Assembly (NCBI RefSeq): GCF_900182915.1
Contig: NZ_FXUG01000001.1
Coordinates: 868,001 to 932,000, forward strand
Reading direction: 5' to 3'
Length of the DNA stretch: 64,000 nt
From: Neorhodopirellula lusitana
GTDB taxonomy: Bacteria > Planctomycetota > Planctomycetia > Pirellulales > Pirellulaceae
Every line of letters starts with the position of its first letter. Position 1 is the stretch's first letter. The notes under the pieces were generated by a model, which was not told the origin of the DNA, searched no databases, and saw only the letters and a program-made list of their open reading frames with translations. The translations under genes and the position numbers were made by a program. Positions 19,885 to 28,401 of this stretch are shown here, piece after piece.

Positions 19885-20424
19885 GTGATTTCGGTTCGCC
19901 CAAAAGTCGCTGAACTTGCTTTTCATCTGTTCAGCCGACCCATCCACCCCGAGTTAATCGTGGTACAGCAGTCGCGAAAAATTGAGCGAGGGCAGTACAG
20001 TGCGAAAGTAGACATTACGAATTGTGGGCACGTGGTGACCTTCAATGCGGGGAAGTCGACACTTTGTGAGGTGGCGACCAGTGCCAGTCAGCCGCTACCC
20101 ACGCGGCGGTGCTTGATTCATCAGTCGCTCAAAGGCAGCCGAACGGAAGAGGCAACCTGCCAAGGTGGGTTGGAGTACCGAACGCATTTTCAGCTTGAAA
20201 CCGTTGGCGCTGAAATGTTTTGGATGGTGGGCCAGCAACTCGGGAAAGGTCCGACGGAAGGTTTGTTGCACCGTTTCGACGCGAGTGTCCGTATGGCGTT
20301 GGGGGCGATTAGTTACGTCAACATCGAGACTCGCCATCATTCCATGTTGATCCAGGCGATCCACACGTTCCCGGACGACTACGCGATTGTCAAAGTGGAG
20401 TCCATTTTCACGTTGCCTACCTAG
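19885..20424 (+). CDS. DUF2617-like protein
   Basis: A protein of about 179 residues that resembles DUF2617, known mainly from planctomycetes and actinobacteria and of unknown function. Supporting features are the opening SVRPKVAELAFHLFSRPIHP, a mid-protein beta-rich stretch (SAKVDITNCGHVVTF), and a charged C-terminal part (LLHRFDASVRM). The start is uncertain: GTG at 19885 gives the family-like beginning, while ATG 19765 or TTG 19753 adds about 40 residues of unconvincing sequence. It ends 13 bp before the HisA-related gene, so the two are probably co-transcribed. The family call is from memory. Confidence 0.65.
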   Translation: MISVRPKVAELAFHLFSRPIHPELIVVQQSRKIERGQYSAKVDITNCGHVVTFNAGKSTLCEVATSASQPLPTRRCLIHQSLKGSRTEEATCQGGLEYRTHFQLETVGAEMFWMVGQQLGKGPTEGLLHRFDASVRMALGAISYVNIETRHHSMLIQAIHTFPDDYAIVKVESIFTLPT

Positions 20425-20437
20425 GCTGCCGCACGCA

Positions 20438-21382
20438 ATGAGTGGGGACGCAGCGTTGAGTTGGGACGCCGTCGTCGACAATCTGGTCGGCGTCATTGAT
20501 TTGAAGGAGGGCAAAGCAGTCCATGCGGTCGCAGGCGCTCGTGACCAATACGGCCCGGTGCAACTCCCGCGTCAGCGATCCCATGCCAAACCATTGCTGG
20601 GAAGTGAAAATGCTTCGCCAGCCACGTCGACTGATCGAGAGCACCGAGCGGAATCGGTTGGCCGGGCGCCGGATGGGGATGCGATCGGTTTGGTCGAACA
20701 CTACCGCAGCTTAGGCGTCCATCAATTCTATGTGGCTGACTTGGACGCGTTGGAAGGCGGCGAAGTCCAGCGAGAGTCGCTTGACCATCTCTTGGATCTC
20801 GTGCATTCGAACGAACGCTGGATTCTCGATCTGGGGTTGAACGATCAGGTTGCTAGCAGCCAGTTGGATTGGATGCAGAACTGGCAGCATCGATTGAGCG
20901 ATGTCACCAATCCGTCGGCTACCGATAGCCCATTTTGCTCACCGCTAGGGGGACAAGTTCGGTGTCGCCAGCCGCAAGTCGGCCAGTTGCAGTGGGTGGT
21001 TGCAAGCGAATCGGCTAATAAGTTGGCAACGCCAGCGTTCTGGGCGGGGCATTTGGGGAGATCATCGCTGATCCTGGGCGTCGATTTTCGGGATGGTGCT
21101 TTCGCCAGTTCGATCGCATCGCTCGGCTCGACTTCCGACCGCCTGGGTGCCTGGTTAAAGGCCGGCCAGGCTGCTGGAATTCAGGCGGCACTGATACTGG
21201 ATGTGGCCGCAGTGGGGACGGGAGTGGGACCACGCACCGCCACGATGTGCGAAGAGATAAGCCGGCTTCATTCAGGATGGCGTTTGATATCCGGTGGTGG
21301 TTGCCGCGATGCGGCCGATGTTGCCGCGTTGCTTCGTGCCGGTTGTAACGATTGTTTGGTCGCCACGGCGCTGTTGCGTTAG
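20438..21382 (+). CDS. HisA/HisF-related TIM-barrel protein
   Basis: The 314-residue protein has the HisA-type opening GVIDLKEGKAVHAVAGAR and the C-terminal phosphate-binding pattern LISGGGCRDAADVAALLRAG, so it is a (beta/alpha)8 barrel of the HisA/HisF group. It is much longer and more diverged than true HisA (about 245 residues), with an insert near residues 40-75. A HisA/HisF-related family of this kind (TIGR00734-like) is known from methanogens and from bacteria using tetrahydromethanopterin. A link to that cofactor here is inference. The start ATG 20438 follows the DUF2617-like stop by 13 bp. Confidence 0.72.
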   Translation: MSGDAALSWDAVVDNLVGVIDLKEGKAVHAVAGARDQYGPVQLPRQRSHAKPLLGSENASPATSTDREHRAESVGRAPDGDAIGLVEHYRSLGVHQFYVADLDALEGGEVQRESLDHLLDLVHSNERWILDLGLNDQVASSQLDWMQNWQHRLSDVTNPSATDSPFCSPLGGQVRCRQPQVGQLQWVVASESANKLATPAFWAGHLGRSSLILGVDFRDGAFASSIASLGSTSDRLGAWLKAGQAAGIQAALILDVAAVGTGVGPRTATMCEEISRLHSGWRLISGGGCRDAADVAALLRAGCNDCLVATALLR

Positions 21383-21682
21383 CGAACTTGGCTCGCTGGG
21401 TGATCGCGATTCACCGGTGCATTCGTGGTATGGAATGCCTCGTTGTGTTGTTGAATCGGCCCCCACGGTCGTGATGCAGTGATGAGATTGACATTCGTCG
21501 GGATAGTTGCCTGCGTTGAGTGGCGCCATTCGTACACGAATTATTCGACCCCATCCATATTCCTGACCTAGTCTTGAAGTAGTTAGGTAGCCGAAGTTGG
21601 TTGCCATTGCTTCCGAGCCACTGGGTTGGAGGCAAGATTCCTTTGCATGCACGTTCCACACCACTGAGTAGAAACTCTTACT
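21383..21682. other. Upstream region of the pseudopilin operon
   Basis: 300 bp without a gene, presumably holding the promoter for the pseudopilin cluster. I find no convincing sigma-70 or sigma-54 promoter. Confidence 0.4.
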
Positions 21683-22018
21683 ATGAAACGTAATCAAACC
21701 AAGAAGAAGGGCTTCTCGCTTTTAGAAGTGATTGCCGCTGTTGTTATCCTTGCTGTTGTCGCCGCTGCTACGGTTGCCACCGTCGCTCCCATGCGTGCCA
21801 AGAGTGAACAAAAGCTTGCCGTTCAAGATATCGCTTCGTTGAACGCGATGTCACAAACTTACTATCTTGAAAAAGGTACCTACCCAGCCAACGTGTCTTA
21901 CCTGGTGCGTGAAGGCTACATCAACAACACGACGGATGCCGAAAAGGTCCGTTATTCCAAGCTTAGCAAGTACGCTTACAACCGTGCCGACGGAACTTTT
22001 AGCGAATCGACTAACTAG
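21683..22018 (+). CDS. Major-pseudopilin-like protein (GspG/type IV pilin family)
   Basis: The 111-residue prepilin has a basic leader MKRNQTKKKG followed by FSLLEVIAAVVILAVVAAAT. Cleavage is expected after Gly10, with Phe at +1 and Glu15 at +5, the signature for prepilin peptidase processing and assembly. The short globular domain contains a GspG-like YYLEKGTYP stretch. It is the first and smallest of five pilin-like genes and probably the main subunit of a type II secretion-like or pilus-like fibre. No peptidase, ATPase or platform gene is nearby, so the machinery must be encoded elsewhere. Confidence 0.88.
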   Translation: MKRNQTKKKGFSLLEVIAAVVILAVVAAATVATVAPMRAKSEQKLAVQDIASLNAMSQTYYLEKGTYPANVSYLVREGYINNTTDAEKVRYSKLSKYAYNRADGTFSESTN

Positions 22019-22230
22019 TCGTCCGTTAGCAGGATACTGATCTAACCGCTTCTGTTTGTCGGATGCGGTTTACACACACCGGTGGTTTTCGAATCATCGG
22101 TTTTTTTACGAGTTGTTTGTTGATGGGGCGTCGACAGAAGCGTTGTTCGCTGACGTGTCGTCCGCTGACGGATTGTTTGCTGACAAGTCGTTTTTATAAG
22201 AGCCATCGTATTGGTCATCGGATTGAGTTC

Positions 22231-22797
22231 GTGACAACTAACAAATTACCTATCGCTGCGTCACCGTGCCAACCTATTGGGTTGCGACGCGGTACGTCGT
22301 TGCTGGAAGTGTTCATGGTCTTGTTGATCTTGACTGGTTCGCTCTCGCTGATTGGCGTGACCCGCACGTTTGAATCTCGGACAGGCGTGCAACAAGATGC
22401 ACGTGAGGTACTCAGTTGCCTGCGTCTGGGGCGTGAAACCGCGATCATGAGTCAATGCAATGTGTCGATTCGGATCGCCAAGCTAACCGATCCGGTTGAC
22501 GGCGACACCCGACTTGGGCTCGATCTGAAAATCGAATCGAATCCCTATACCGCTGACGCGGATGCGCAGGGTGTTGGGCATTTTGGGAAACAGTCCACAA
22601 CTGGAAAACAGGCGATGTACGCCCCGATCTTTTTTACCTCGTCCACCTCGGTTGATTTCAATCTCGACGAAGTGATTTTTAAGCCTACCGGCCAAGCCTC
22701 TCGCGATACCAAGTGGCGTATTAGCAATGGGGGCGAAGCGATCACGATAGGGGTCGAAGCGTTGACTGGAAACATTCTTGGGGAGGGCACGCTATGA
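22231..22797 (+). CDS. Minor pseudopilin (GspH-like)
   Basis: Starting at GTG 22231 gives a 188-residue prepilin with basic leader and cleavage site LRRG/TSLLEVFMVLLILTG (Gly21, Glu26 at +5). The remaining domain is beta-rich, ending GNILGEGTL, as in GspH-type minor pseudopilins. An in-frame ATG at 22063 would add 56 residues that overlap degenerate repeats (22110-22200, units like TTCGCTGACGTGTCGTC), so the later start is preferred. The stop overlaps the next start (ATGA at 22794). Confidence 0.8.
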   Translation: MTTNKLPIAASPCQPIGLRRGTSLLEVFMVLLILTGSLSLIGVTRTFESRTGVQQDAREVLSCLRLGRETAIMSQCNVSIRIAKLTDPVDGDTRLGLDLKIESNPYTADADAQGVGHFGKQSTTGKQAMYAPIFFTSSTSVDFNLDEVIFKPTGQASRDTKWRISNGGEAITIGVEALTGNILGEGTL

Positions 22798-23228
22798 ACC
22801 ATATTCGCCGATCACGCCTCCCCGTCAAACGCCTGGGCGCATCCTTGATCGATGTTGCCGCGGGTGCTGCCGTGTTGTCGTTGTTGTTGATTCCCGCGAT
22901 GCAATTGATGGGGCATTCCGCACAACGAGTTTCAACGTTGGCAGTGCAGGACGCGTTGCTATTCGAAGGGGAGCGGGCGATCGAGACGCGCCTGATTGAG
23001 CTCAGCGATGCAAGTGCCTACGACCGAGCGGTGAGCTCGATTGATGTCGCGGTGAAGGACAATCATTCCAAGCAATATCGCACGCAAATGAAGTTGTCGA
23101 AAGATCCACAGATTGCGGATTTGATGACGATCGAATGTGTGGCGTACCAAGACAGCAATAGCAACGGAAAATACGACACCGACGAGATTCACCAAACACT
23201 GACTACCCAATGGTGTCGCCCACGATGA
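22794..23228 (+). CDS. Minor pseudopilin with Asp at +5
   Basis: The 144-residue protein has basic leader MNHIRRSRLPVKRLG, cleavage expected after Gly15, then ASLIDVAAGAAVLSLLLIP. The +5 residue is Asp rather than the near-invariant Glu. It resembles GspI/PilV-class minor pilins by size and order. A Ca-loop-like DSNSNGKYDTDE stretch near the C terminus resembles calcium-binding loops seen in pseudopilins. It overlaps both neighbours by four bases (ATGA). Confidence 0.78.
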   Translation: MNHIRRSRLPVKRLGASLIDVAAGAAVLSLLLIPAMQLMGHSAQRVSTLAVQDALLFEGERAIETRLIELSDASAYDRAVSSIDVAVKDNHSKQYRTQMKLSKDPQIADLMTIECVAYQDSNSNGKYDTDEIHQTLTTQWCRPR

Positions 23229-23791
23229 TCTGCACTGCAACCTCGTTTCGAACGAATTCCAACCGACGCCATTTTCGCCGCGGCATTAGCCTGCTTGAAA
23301 CCGTGGCCTGTGTGGCGATTGTTGCCACTATGTCAACGGCGATTGTGGGTGTGATGCAGAACTCGACTCGTGTCGCCACCGCGTCGCGGGGTGCGGTGGG
23401 TGCGCCTGCTCAAGCCCGGCAAGCGTTGCGGCAGATTTCCGATCAACTTCATCAGTGGGATCAAACGGACGGAATTCAACTGATCAGTGGGCAGACCATT
23501 GTCACTGGATCTCAAAAGTATCGCTATTCCAAGCAGGTCTCCTCCTCGACCAAAGGCGGTTACGACTTGGTTTTGGAAGATGGCAACGGCAACGATTTGG
23601 TATGCGTCCAAGGCACGCTGGTTGACTTTAAGATCGATCCCATCCCGAGTGGCACAGCGCCGATTGGAATTGAGATGCGATTGCGTTTGAAACTGAACGG
23701 AGTACTGGCCGACGAACTGCGCTCGGGTGAGCTCGAAGCGGATGTTCGAACCCAAGTTTGCTTCCCCGCCCAATTGCGAGCCAAACCATGA
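23225..23791 (+). CDS. Minor pseudopilin (GspJ/PilW-like)
   Basis: The 188-residue prepilin starts at ATG 23225, overlapping the previous stop. Its basic leader ends HFRRG, followed by ISLLETVACVAIVATMSTA with Glu25 at +5. The globular part is beta-rich with an Asp/Gly/Asn turn (EDGNGNDLV) and ends near a Cys. Order and size suggest a GspJ-like role in the pseudopilus tip complex. It overlaps the next gene at 23788. Confidence 0.8.
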   Translation: MICTATSFRTNSNRRHFRRGISLLETVACVAIVATMSTAIVGVMQNSTRVATASRGAVGAPAQARQALRQISDQLHQWDQTDGIQLISGQTIVTGSQKYRYSKQVSSSTKGGYDLVLEDGNGNDLVCVQGTLVDFKIDPIPSGTAPIGIEMRLRLKLNGVLADELRSGELEADVRTQVCFPAQLRAKP

Positions 23792-24216
23792 AAATTATTC
23801 TTCGATCCCGTGCATCACGTCCTCGCAACGGCTCCGCGATTATCCTTTCGATCATGGCGATCGCGGTAATATCGCTGGCGAGTCTCGCGGTCGTGCGCTC
23901 TCACAAGCGAATGAACTACAAGCAATCTGCTCTTCAGGCTCGCACGGAAGGGCGTTTGGTCGCCGACGGATTGATTCACCGGGAAGTCGCTTACTGGCGA
24001 ACGGTCGCCGACATTGATGCGAGTGCGCGTGCGAATGCCACGAGTCCACCGGACAAAACCCTTGAAGACTCGGTTCGATTCAGCAAGGCAACGATCGGCA
24101 AGCGATCGGTCGATTCCGGTAGGTCGACTATGGATTTGGCGATCGTGCTTTATGACAAAGCGACCGTAGCGGCGAGCCAACGAACGAGCGTCGACATTGC
24201 GCCGTTGAGCCCTTAG
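23788..24216 (+). CDS. GspK/PilX-like minor pseudopilin
   Basis: The 142-residue protein has leader MKIILRSRASRPRNG followed by SAIILSIMAIAVISLASLAVV. It lacks Glu at +5, as is typical of GspK-type tip subunits, and this position in the gene order is where GspK is usually found. It is shorter than typical GspK (about 300 residues), lacking the large inserted domain, so PilX-like is an alternative. The start overlaps the previous stop (ATGA). Confidence 0.72.
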   Translation: MKIILRSRASRPRNGSAIILSIMAIAVISLASLAVVRSHKRMNYKQSALQARTEGRLVADGLIHREVAYWRTVADIDASARANATSPPDKTLEDSVRFSKATIGKRSVDSGRSTMDLAIVLYDKATVAASQRTSVDIAPLSP

Positions 24217-24836
24217 AGCTTTGTCCCGATTGGAAATTGGGTAAGGCATCCTGGCTGCCAATTCTTCGTTGTCGGAAATCGCAGGCTAGATGCCTGTACC
24301 AGGAACAGGGCAACCCGATAACCAAAATGGGCTGAAGCACTTCGGCTTCGTCCGGTCTAAGACTTAGCCGCCTGTTGAAAATCGAATTGCAAGGTAGCAG
24401 GGACGTTCCGTCGTGCGGTGCGCCAGCTAAAATCGTCGCGTTCTCAAACGCTTTGAGCGGAACGGCACCGGTTTAGCTGAGCGGCACTGGTTTAGCTGAG
24501 CGGCACAGTGCCTGTGCCTAATACAAGGGCCTGTGCCTACTGCAATGGAAAATCAACAGGCTGTTAAGGAGTGACTGGACAGCTTGCGGGCTGTTGATTT
24601 AGATGGTTAATCAACCTTGGTGGTGAGCGACTCAACGTTGGAGAAATTCTGGAAGAGCCATGGTTGTCTGTTTGTTGGGATGGCGCCCGCAGCTTACGAT
24701 TCGCGGCTCAGTTGTCTTACGGCTTGTAGTGTTGCTTAGTTGTGCTGTTTCGCGACAGGACACGAGCCCTCCGGTTCCGGCAGCACTTCGGTCAACGTTG
24801 GCCATTGCACTTCGGTTGCCGCGGGAATCGCTTGTG
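24217..24836. other. Non-coding region carrying a MITE-like repeat
   Basis: 620 bp between the pseudopilin operon and the convergent TPR-CHAT gene. It contains the interspersed repeat listed separately and no supportable gene. Confidence 0.6.
24363..24565. repeat. Interspersed MITE-like repeat, copy A
   Basis: A non-coding element of about 203 bp with imperfect terminal inverted repeats: left GCCTGTTGAAAATCG, right GAAAATCAACAGGC. A second copy lies at 62719-62863 with the same ends and interior at roughly 85% identity by eye. Copy A has an extra stretch of about 57 bp that includes two tandem copies of an 18-bp unit (GGTTTAGCTGAGCGGCAC). It encodes no transposase, so it could be a miniature element mobilised in trans. 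Confidence 0.75.
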
Positions 24837-27800
24837 TCACAGTCCTACTTTTTTTGATACTGGCGGTGGGAGTTGCAGGGAGCTGGTGTTGAAGTAGGTT
24901 GCCCAGAAGAGCGGTTGATCGCCTGTCAGTTCGGTGACTTCTTCATCCGCTTTGCCTAGCAAGGGTTCACGGGAAACGGCGAGGTCGCTGGACCGCAACA
25001 TCATGACGCCTCGACGAGCGGCTTCGGCTAGTGAGGTGTGCGGAAGTTCGGCCACCACTTCGGTTAGCATCGTTGCGGCCGATTGTCCGCCAGTTGGCCA
25101 CCGACTGAACATGACTTCTCGCACGCCGGATGCGTGTAATGCGGCGGCGGGAATGAACAGTTCGGAACCATCACCGATCTTGTTAGACGAGGCTGCGGTG
25201 CGGAGCCCAGCAAGGACGACCGATTGGGGCGAGCCGGCGGGCAATCGGACCCAATCCATTAATCGATTCCCATCCGTTTTCTTGCCAGTGCGAGCCGCGG
25301 AACTGTCGGCCGGTAAGATCTGACTTGACATCAGATCCGAAGGTTTCGGGGTTACCGGTGCGGCAACGATCAGGTGTCCGATTTCCAGTCCGAGTCGTTC
25401 AGTGGGTGGGACTTGGGCCGGTGAAAGCAAGATTGCATCGTCAGCCGGTGCCATCACTTCGTCGACCATCGACTGATTCAACGCTGCATCGCGTACCGCA
25501 AAGAAGCCGCTGGTCACCAACGCGATACGGTCAGCGTTGGTGGACGCGGCGACGCTACGCAACGCGAAACCGGGTGTGGGCGCTAATTGAATGTCGATGT
25601 TGTCAGTCCACAATGACGCGTCTTTGTCGTCGACCTGGGGCTGATCTTCTCGCGGGTTGGACTTGGTTCCCACGGCTGGTAACAAATCGAAGGGCAAGTA
25701 CCACAAGGCGCCGTCAGGAACGATGATGATCTTGGTCAGCCCTTTTTCTGTCCAGCCAGAGCTGTCCGGCAGTAGGTACGAGCGAATCTTCAGTGCATCC
25801 GAACGCCACGACTCTTGGTCGTCGGGGAGTCGCTTTCCGCGACTGCGGCTGGCGCCGATGTCTTGAAGTAGTTTGGCGACCATGGCTGGCATGCGGGCTG
25901 CGGCCGGCACGACCCAAGTTCGGGTGGTGCCTTCACGGCTGCATGTTGCGTGGATTTTGCCGCTGTCGATGGCAAAGGTCAGCAAAGCCACACCGTCTGG
26001 GATCAATGCGACGTCGGTGGGGGCGATGGCGGGTGGATTGATCTCGGGGATCGCCATGCGGCTAAGAGCCAGTTCGCTGATGACGGCTTCGGATACGAAT
26101 GCTTCCGTTTGTGAGCGTACTGTGATATTGGGTTTGGCATTGGCACCTTGGTCCGCCGGATCAGCCAACGGAGGTGCGGCGGGAGGCAGCAGCGATTGTT
26201 GGGTTTGATCACGTAGCCGCTTGAGTAGTTCCGGTGGCTCGGCAAGCACGGTGCGTGCGGGAGCCCAAAGCGTATTGGCGGGTGAAGACGCCAGGGTGCG
26301 GAACTGCAATAGGCGTCCTTGCAGTGGCAAGTGACGTGTGAATTGCTTGGCAAGCACCCGGTCGGTTTGCCGCAAGACTTCGTCGCCGTTATTTTCCATT
26401 GACGCGATGTTCAGTAGTGCTCGGTGTAGCGGGGAATCGTCAAAATACACCGCGGCCATCGCGTCCAGCGGATCCAATCGCCAAAGCGAAATACCGACAT
26501 CACCGGCATAACCCTCCAGCACCCGCTTGATAGATTGGTTGCCGACGTTCCCGCCCAGGCTGCTGAGAACCCGTTCGGCTTGATACAAGAATGGCATCGA
26601 GACGACCGGACGTTTGCGATCACGTTGGTTCAAGATGAAATCCGACATTGCCTTCAAGGAATCCGCCATCGCTCCGGAGCTGCCCACGCCGATCGGTTGC
26701 CCACTGTGTGCAGCGATTCGGGCGGCCACGTAGGCGCCGTAGGCCTGCAATCGGGGCCAGCGAACATCTCGTCGGGAGGCCAAGGAAACCGCAGCCTGAA
26801 GATGCTCGTTTGCTGCGTCGACTCGGTTTGCAGAGATCGCCGCATCGGCGGCAACCAAATAGTTGTGCAGGGATGCCAGTCTCGATTCGCGGACAAGCGT
26901 GCGGGCGGCCAAGGCGGCGGATTGTTCAACACGAGGAAGCTGAGACGGGTCGGCCACTCCAGCGGCGACCTGCAAAGCTTCACCGATGAACTCGTATTGT
27001 TCCAGTGCTGCGGCTGAGTTCGCAATTTGTTGGGCGGTGGAGACAAGGGCTGCCCGGCTTTCTGCACTCAGGTTCCCATCGTCGTCGCCCGCAGTCCCCG
27101 CCTTCAAACCACACAATAACAACATCGGCGTCAGCGGATGGACGCTACCGTCAACGATGGCGTACTTGGCGGCTCGGTCGAAGACCGTTTTGTCTTCCAG
27201 GATCGAGAAATACTCACTGCCACGCATGGCATGAAGCAGGCTTTGACCGACCGGATGGTTCATCCCCGCGGGAAGTTTGGTGGCCTCGATGACTTCTCGA
27301 GCGACCGCATCGTCGCCCGAGAGAGGCCCCATCAGGACGCGTCGTCGATGAGACATCACCCCCAGACAACGCATGATTTCGATCGCATCGATGTTTTTGA
27401 TCGTCGGCGTTTCGATCACACCGCCGGCGGCTAGGCTTTGTTCGGTCAGCGTTTGACCGGATTGAAAAGGAATCTTGTTAGGTAACGGAAGTCGACGAAT
27501 GGCGGCAACTTCCGGCCACAAATTGCTCTTCGGTGAGTGAACCGTCCCGCCCCGCGACAGTACCGAGAAGTCGAGCTGGCCAAGCCAACCACGGTTTCGG
27601 ACTGCGATGCGGGAAGCTTCATCCAGGTGCACTCGACAGGCGGGCAGATGCCCCAGATGCCAATAACATTCTGCCAGCATGACGCGGCCGGGAATCGCGT
27701 CGATCCATTTTCCATTGACGTCGGTGCGAGTGGACCGCAGCGCCATCTCGAACCCGCGAATCGCGTTGTCCAGGTCTCCATCACGGTAAACCTGCAAGGC

Positions 27801-27980
27801 GTCGAAATAGGTTTGGGATGGGTACTGGCCACCGGGTTCCGGAATCCCGAATCCGCCACCGTTAAGCTGGGCCTGAACCGATGAGGACGGCCCCACGAAA
27901 AGCATTCCCAAGACGACCGCACCCAGTAAAATGGCCGGGGAGGGTTGCGTCCGATAGTGTCGTTGGGCGAACATGATCAT
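24837..27980 (-). CDS. Secreted TPR/CHAT-domain-like protein, protease-inactive
   Basis: A protein of about 1047 residues with an N-terminal signal peptide (SPAILLGAVVLGMLFVG ... VQAQ). TPR-like helical repeats span about residues 60-620 (YFDALQVYRDGDLDNAIRGF is one). The C-terminal third resembles CHAT (caspase HetF-associated with TPRs): ITKIIIVPDGALWYLPFDLLP-type core segments are visible, and late FSRWPTGG matches the CHAT SLWP region. At the place where active CHAT proteases have VVLSACxTG, this protein reads VVLAGLRTA, so the nucleophilic Cys is missing. The frame opens at TTG 28028, but ATG 27980 places the signal peptide properly. Probably a structural or binding protein in the periplasm or paryphoplasm. 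Confidence 0.75.
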   Translation of the reverse strand: MIMFAQRHYRTQPSPAILLGAVVLGMLFVGPSSSVQAQLNGGGFGIPEPGGQYPSQTYFDALQVYRDGDLDNAIRGFEMALRSTRTDVNGKWIDAIPGRVMLAECYWHLGHLPACRVHLDEASRIAVRNRGWLGQLDFSVLSRGGTVHSPKSNLWPEVAAIRRLPLPNKIPFQSGQTLTEQSLAAGGVIETPTIKNIDAIEIMRCLGVMSHRRRVLMGPLSGDDAVAREVIEATKLPAGMNHPVGQSLLHAMRGSEYFSILEDKTVFDRAAKYAIVDGSVHPLTPMLLLCGLKAGTAGDDDGNLSAESRAALVSTAQQIANSAAALEQYEFIGEALQVAAGVADPSQLPRVEQSAALAARTLVRESRLASLHNYLVAADAAISANRVDAANEHLQAAVSLASRRDVRWPRLQAYGAYVAARIAAHSGQPIGVGSSGAMADSLKAMSDFILNQRDRKRPVVSMPFLYQAERVLSSLGGNVGNQSIKRVLEGYAGDVGISLWRLDPLDAMAAVYFDDSPLHRALLNIASMENNGDEVLRQTDRVLAKQFTRHLPLQGRLLQFRTLASSPANTLWAPARTVLAEPPELLKRLRDQTQQSLLPPAAPPLADPADQGANAKPNITVRSQTEAFVSEAVISELALSRMAIPEINPPAIAPTDVALIPDGVALLTFAIDSGKIHATCSREGTTRTWVVPAAARMPAMVAKLLQDIGASRSRGKRLPDDQESWRSDALKIRSYLLPDSSGWTEKGLTKIIIVPDGALWYLPFDLLPAVGTKSNPREDQPQVDDKDASLWTDNIDIQLAPTPGFALRSVAASTNADRIALVTSGFFAVRDAALNQSMVDEVMAPADDAILLSPAQVPPTERLGLEIGHLIVAAPVTPKPSDLMSSQILPADSSAARTGKKTDGNRLMDWVRLPAGSPQSVVLAGLRTAASSNKIGDGSELFIPAAALHASGVREVMFSRWPTGGQSAATMLTEVVAELPHTSLAEAARRGVMMLRSSDLAVSREPLLGKADEEVTELTGDQPLFWATYFNTSSLQLPPPVSKKVGL

Positions 27981-28028
27981 CGGAGAAGCCGGTAGCTTGA
28001 AGAAACGAGAAGACGACGCGAAATGCAA

Positions 28029-28401
28029 ACTAAAACGCTTTGCGAAACAATCAGTCTAACCGTGATGGAGCCCGGTTTCGAATGTTCACGCCTATCCCGG
28101 TGATGTCCAAAGCGGGGGAGAGTCCGCTTTGGATGAGTGTAGGGGTTATGATGTTAAGCCGCCGGGGTTGATTCCCGCAAAAATTTCACTTCGTCGGCAC
28201 ACGTTTTCTATCCGCGAGTAGGTCACGGCCCGTTAGTGCGTCACGACCAATGGTTAGATCGCGACCAATCGGACACATCGCGATCCGAGCGATAGGTTTT
28301 GTGGTTCGATCGCGGTGGGGGCTTCAAGAGGGGGGCGGGCGATCCGTCGCTCGCTCGAACCTGGTCACACATTTTTCTTCAATGGACTTTTCCAATCGAC
28401 T
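28029..28401. other. Divergent intergenic region
   Basis: 373 bp between the TPR-CHAT gene (minus) and the zinc-ribbon gene (plus). It holds a strong hairpin at 28106-28133 and degenerate direct repeats around 28220-28285. Confidence 0.5.
28106..28133. repeat. Perfect 10-bp inverted repeat with 8-nt loop
   Basis: TCCAAAGCGG (28106-28115) and CCGCTTTGGA (28124-28133) are perfectly complementary. No T-run follows on either strand, arguing against an intrinsic terminator. It may be an operator or an RNA leader hairpin. Confidence 0.6.

Noticed and set aside
21631-21647. Possible sigma-54 promoter ahead of the pseudopilin operon
   Set aside because: GG and GC elements are 14 bases apart rather than 12, so spacing is wrong.
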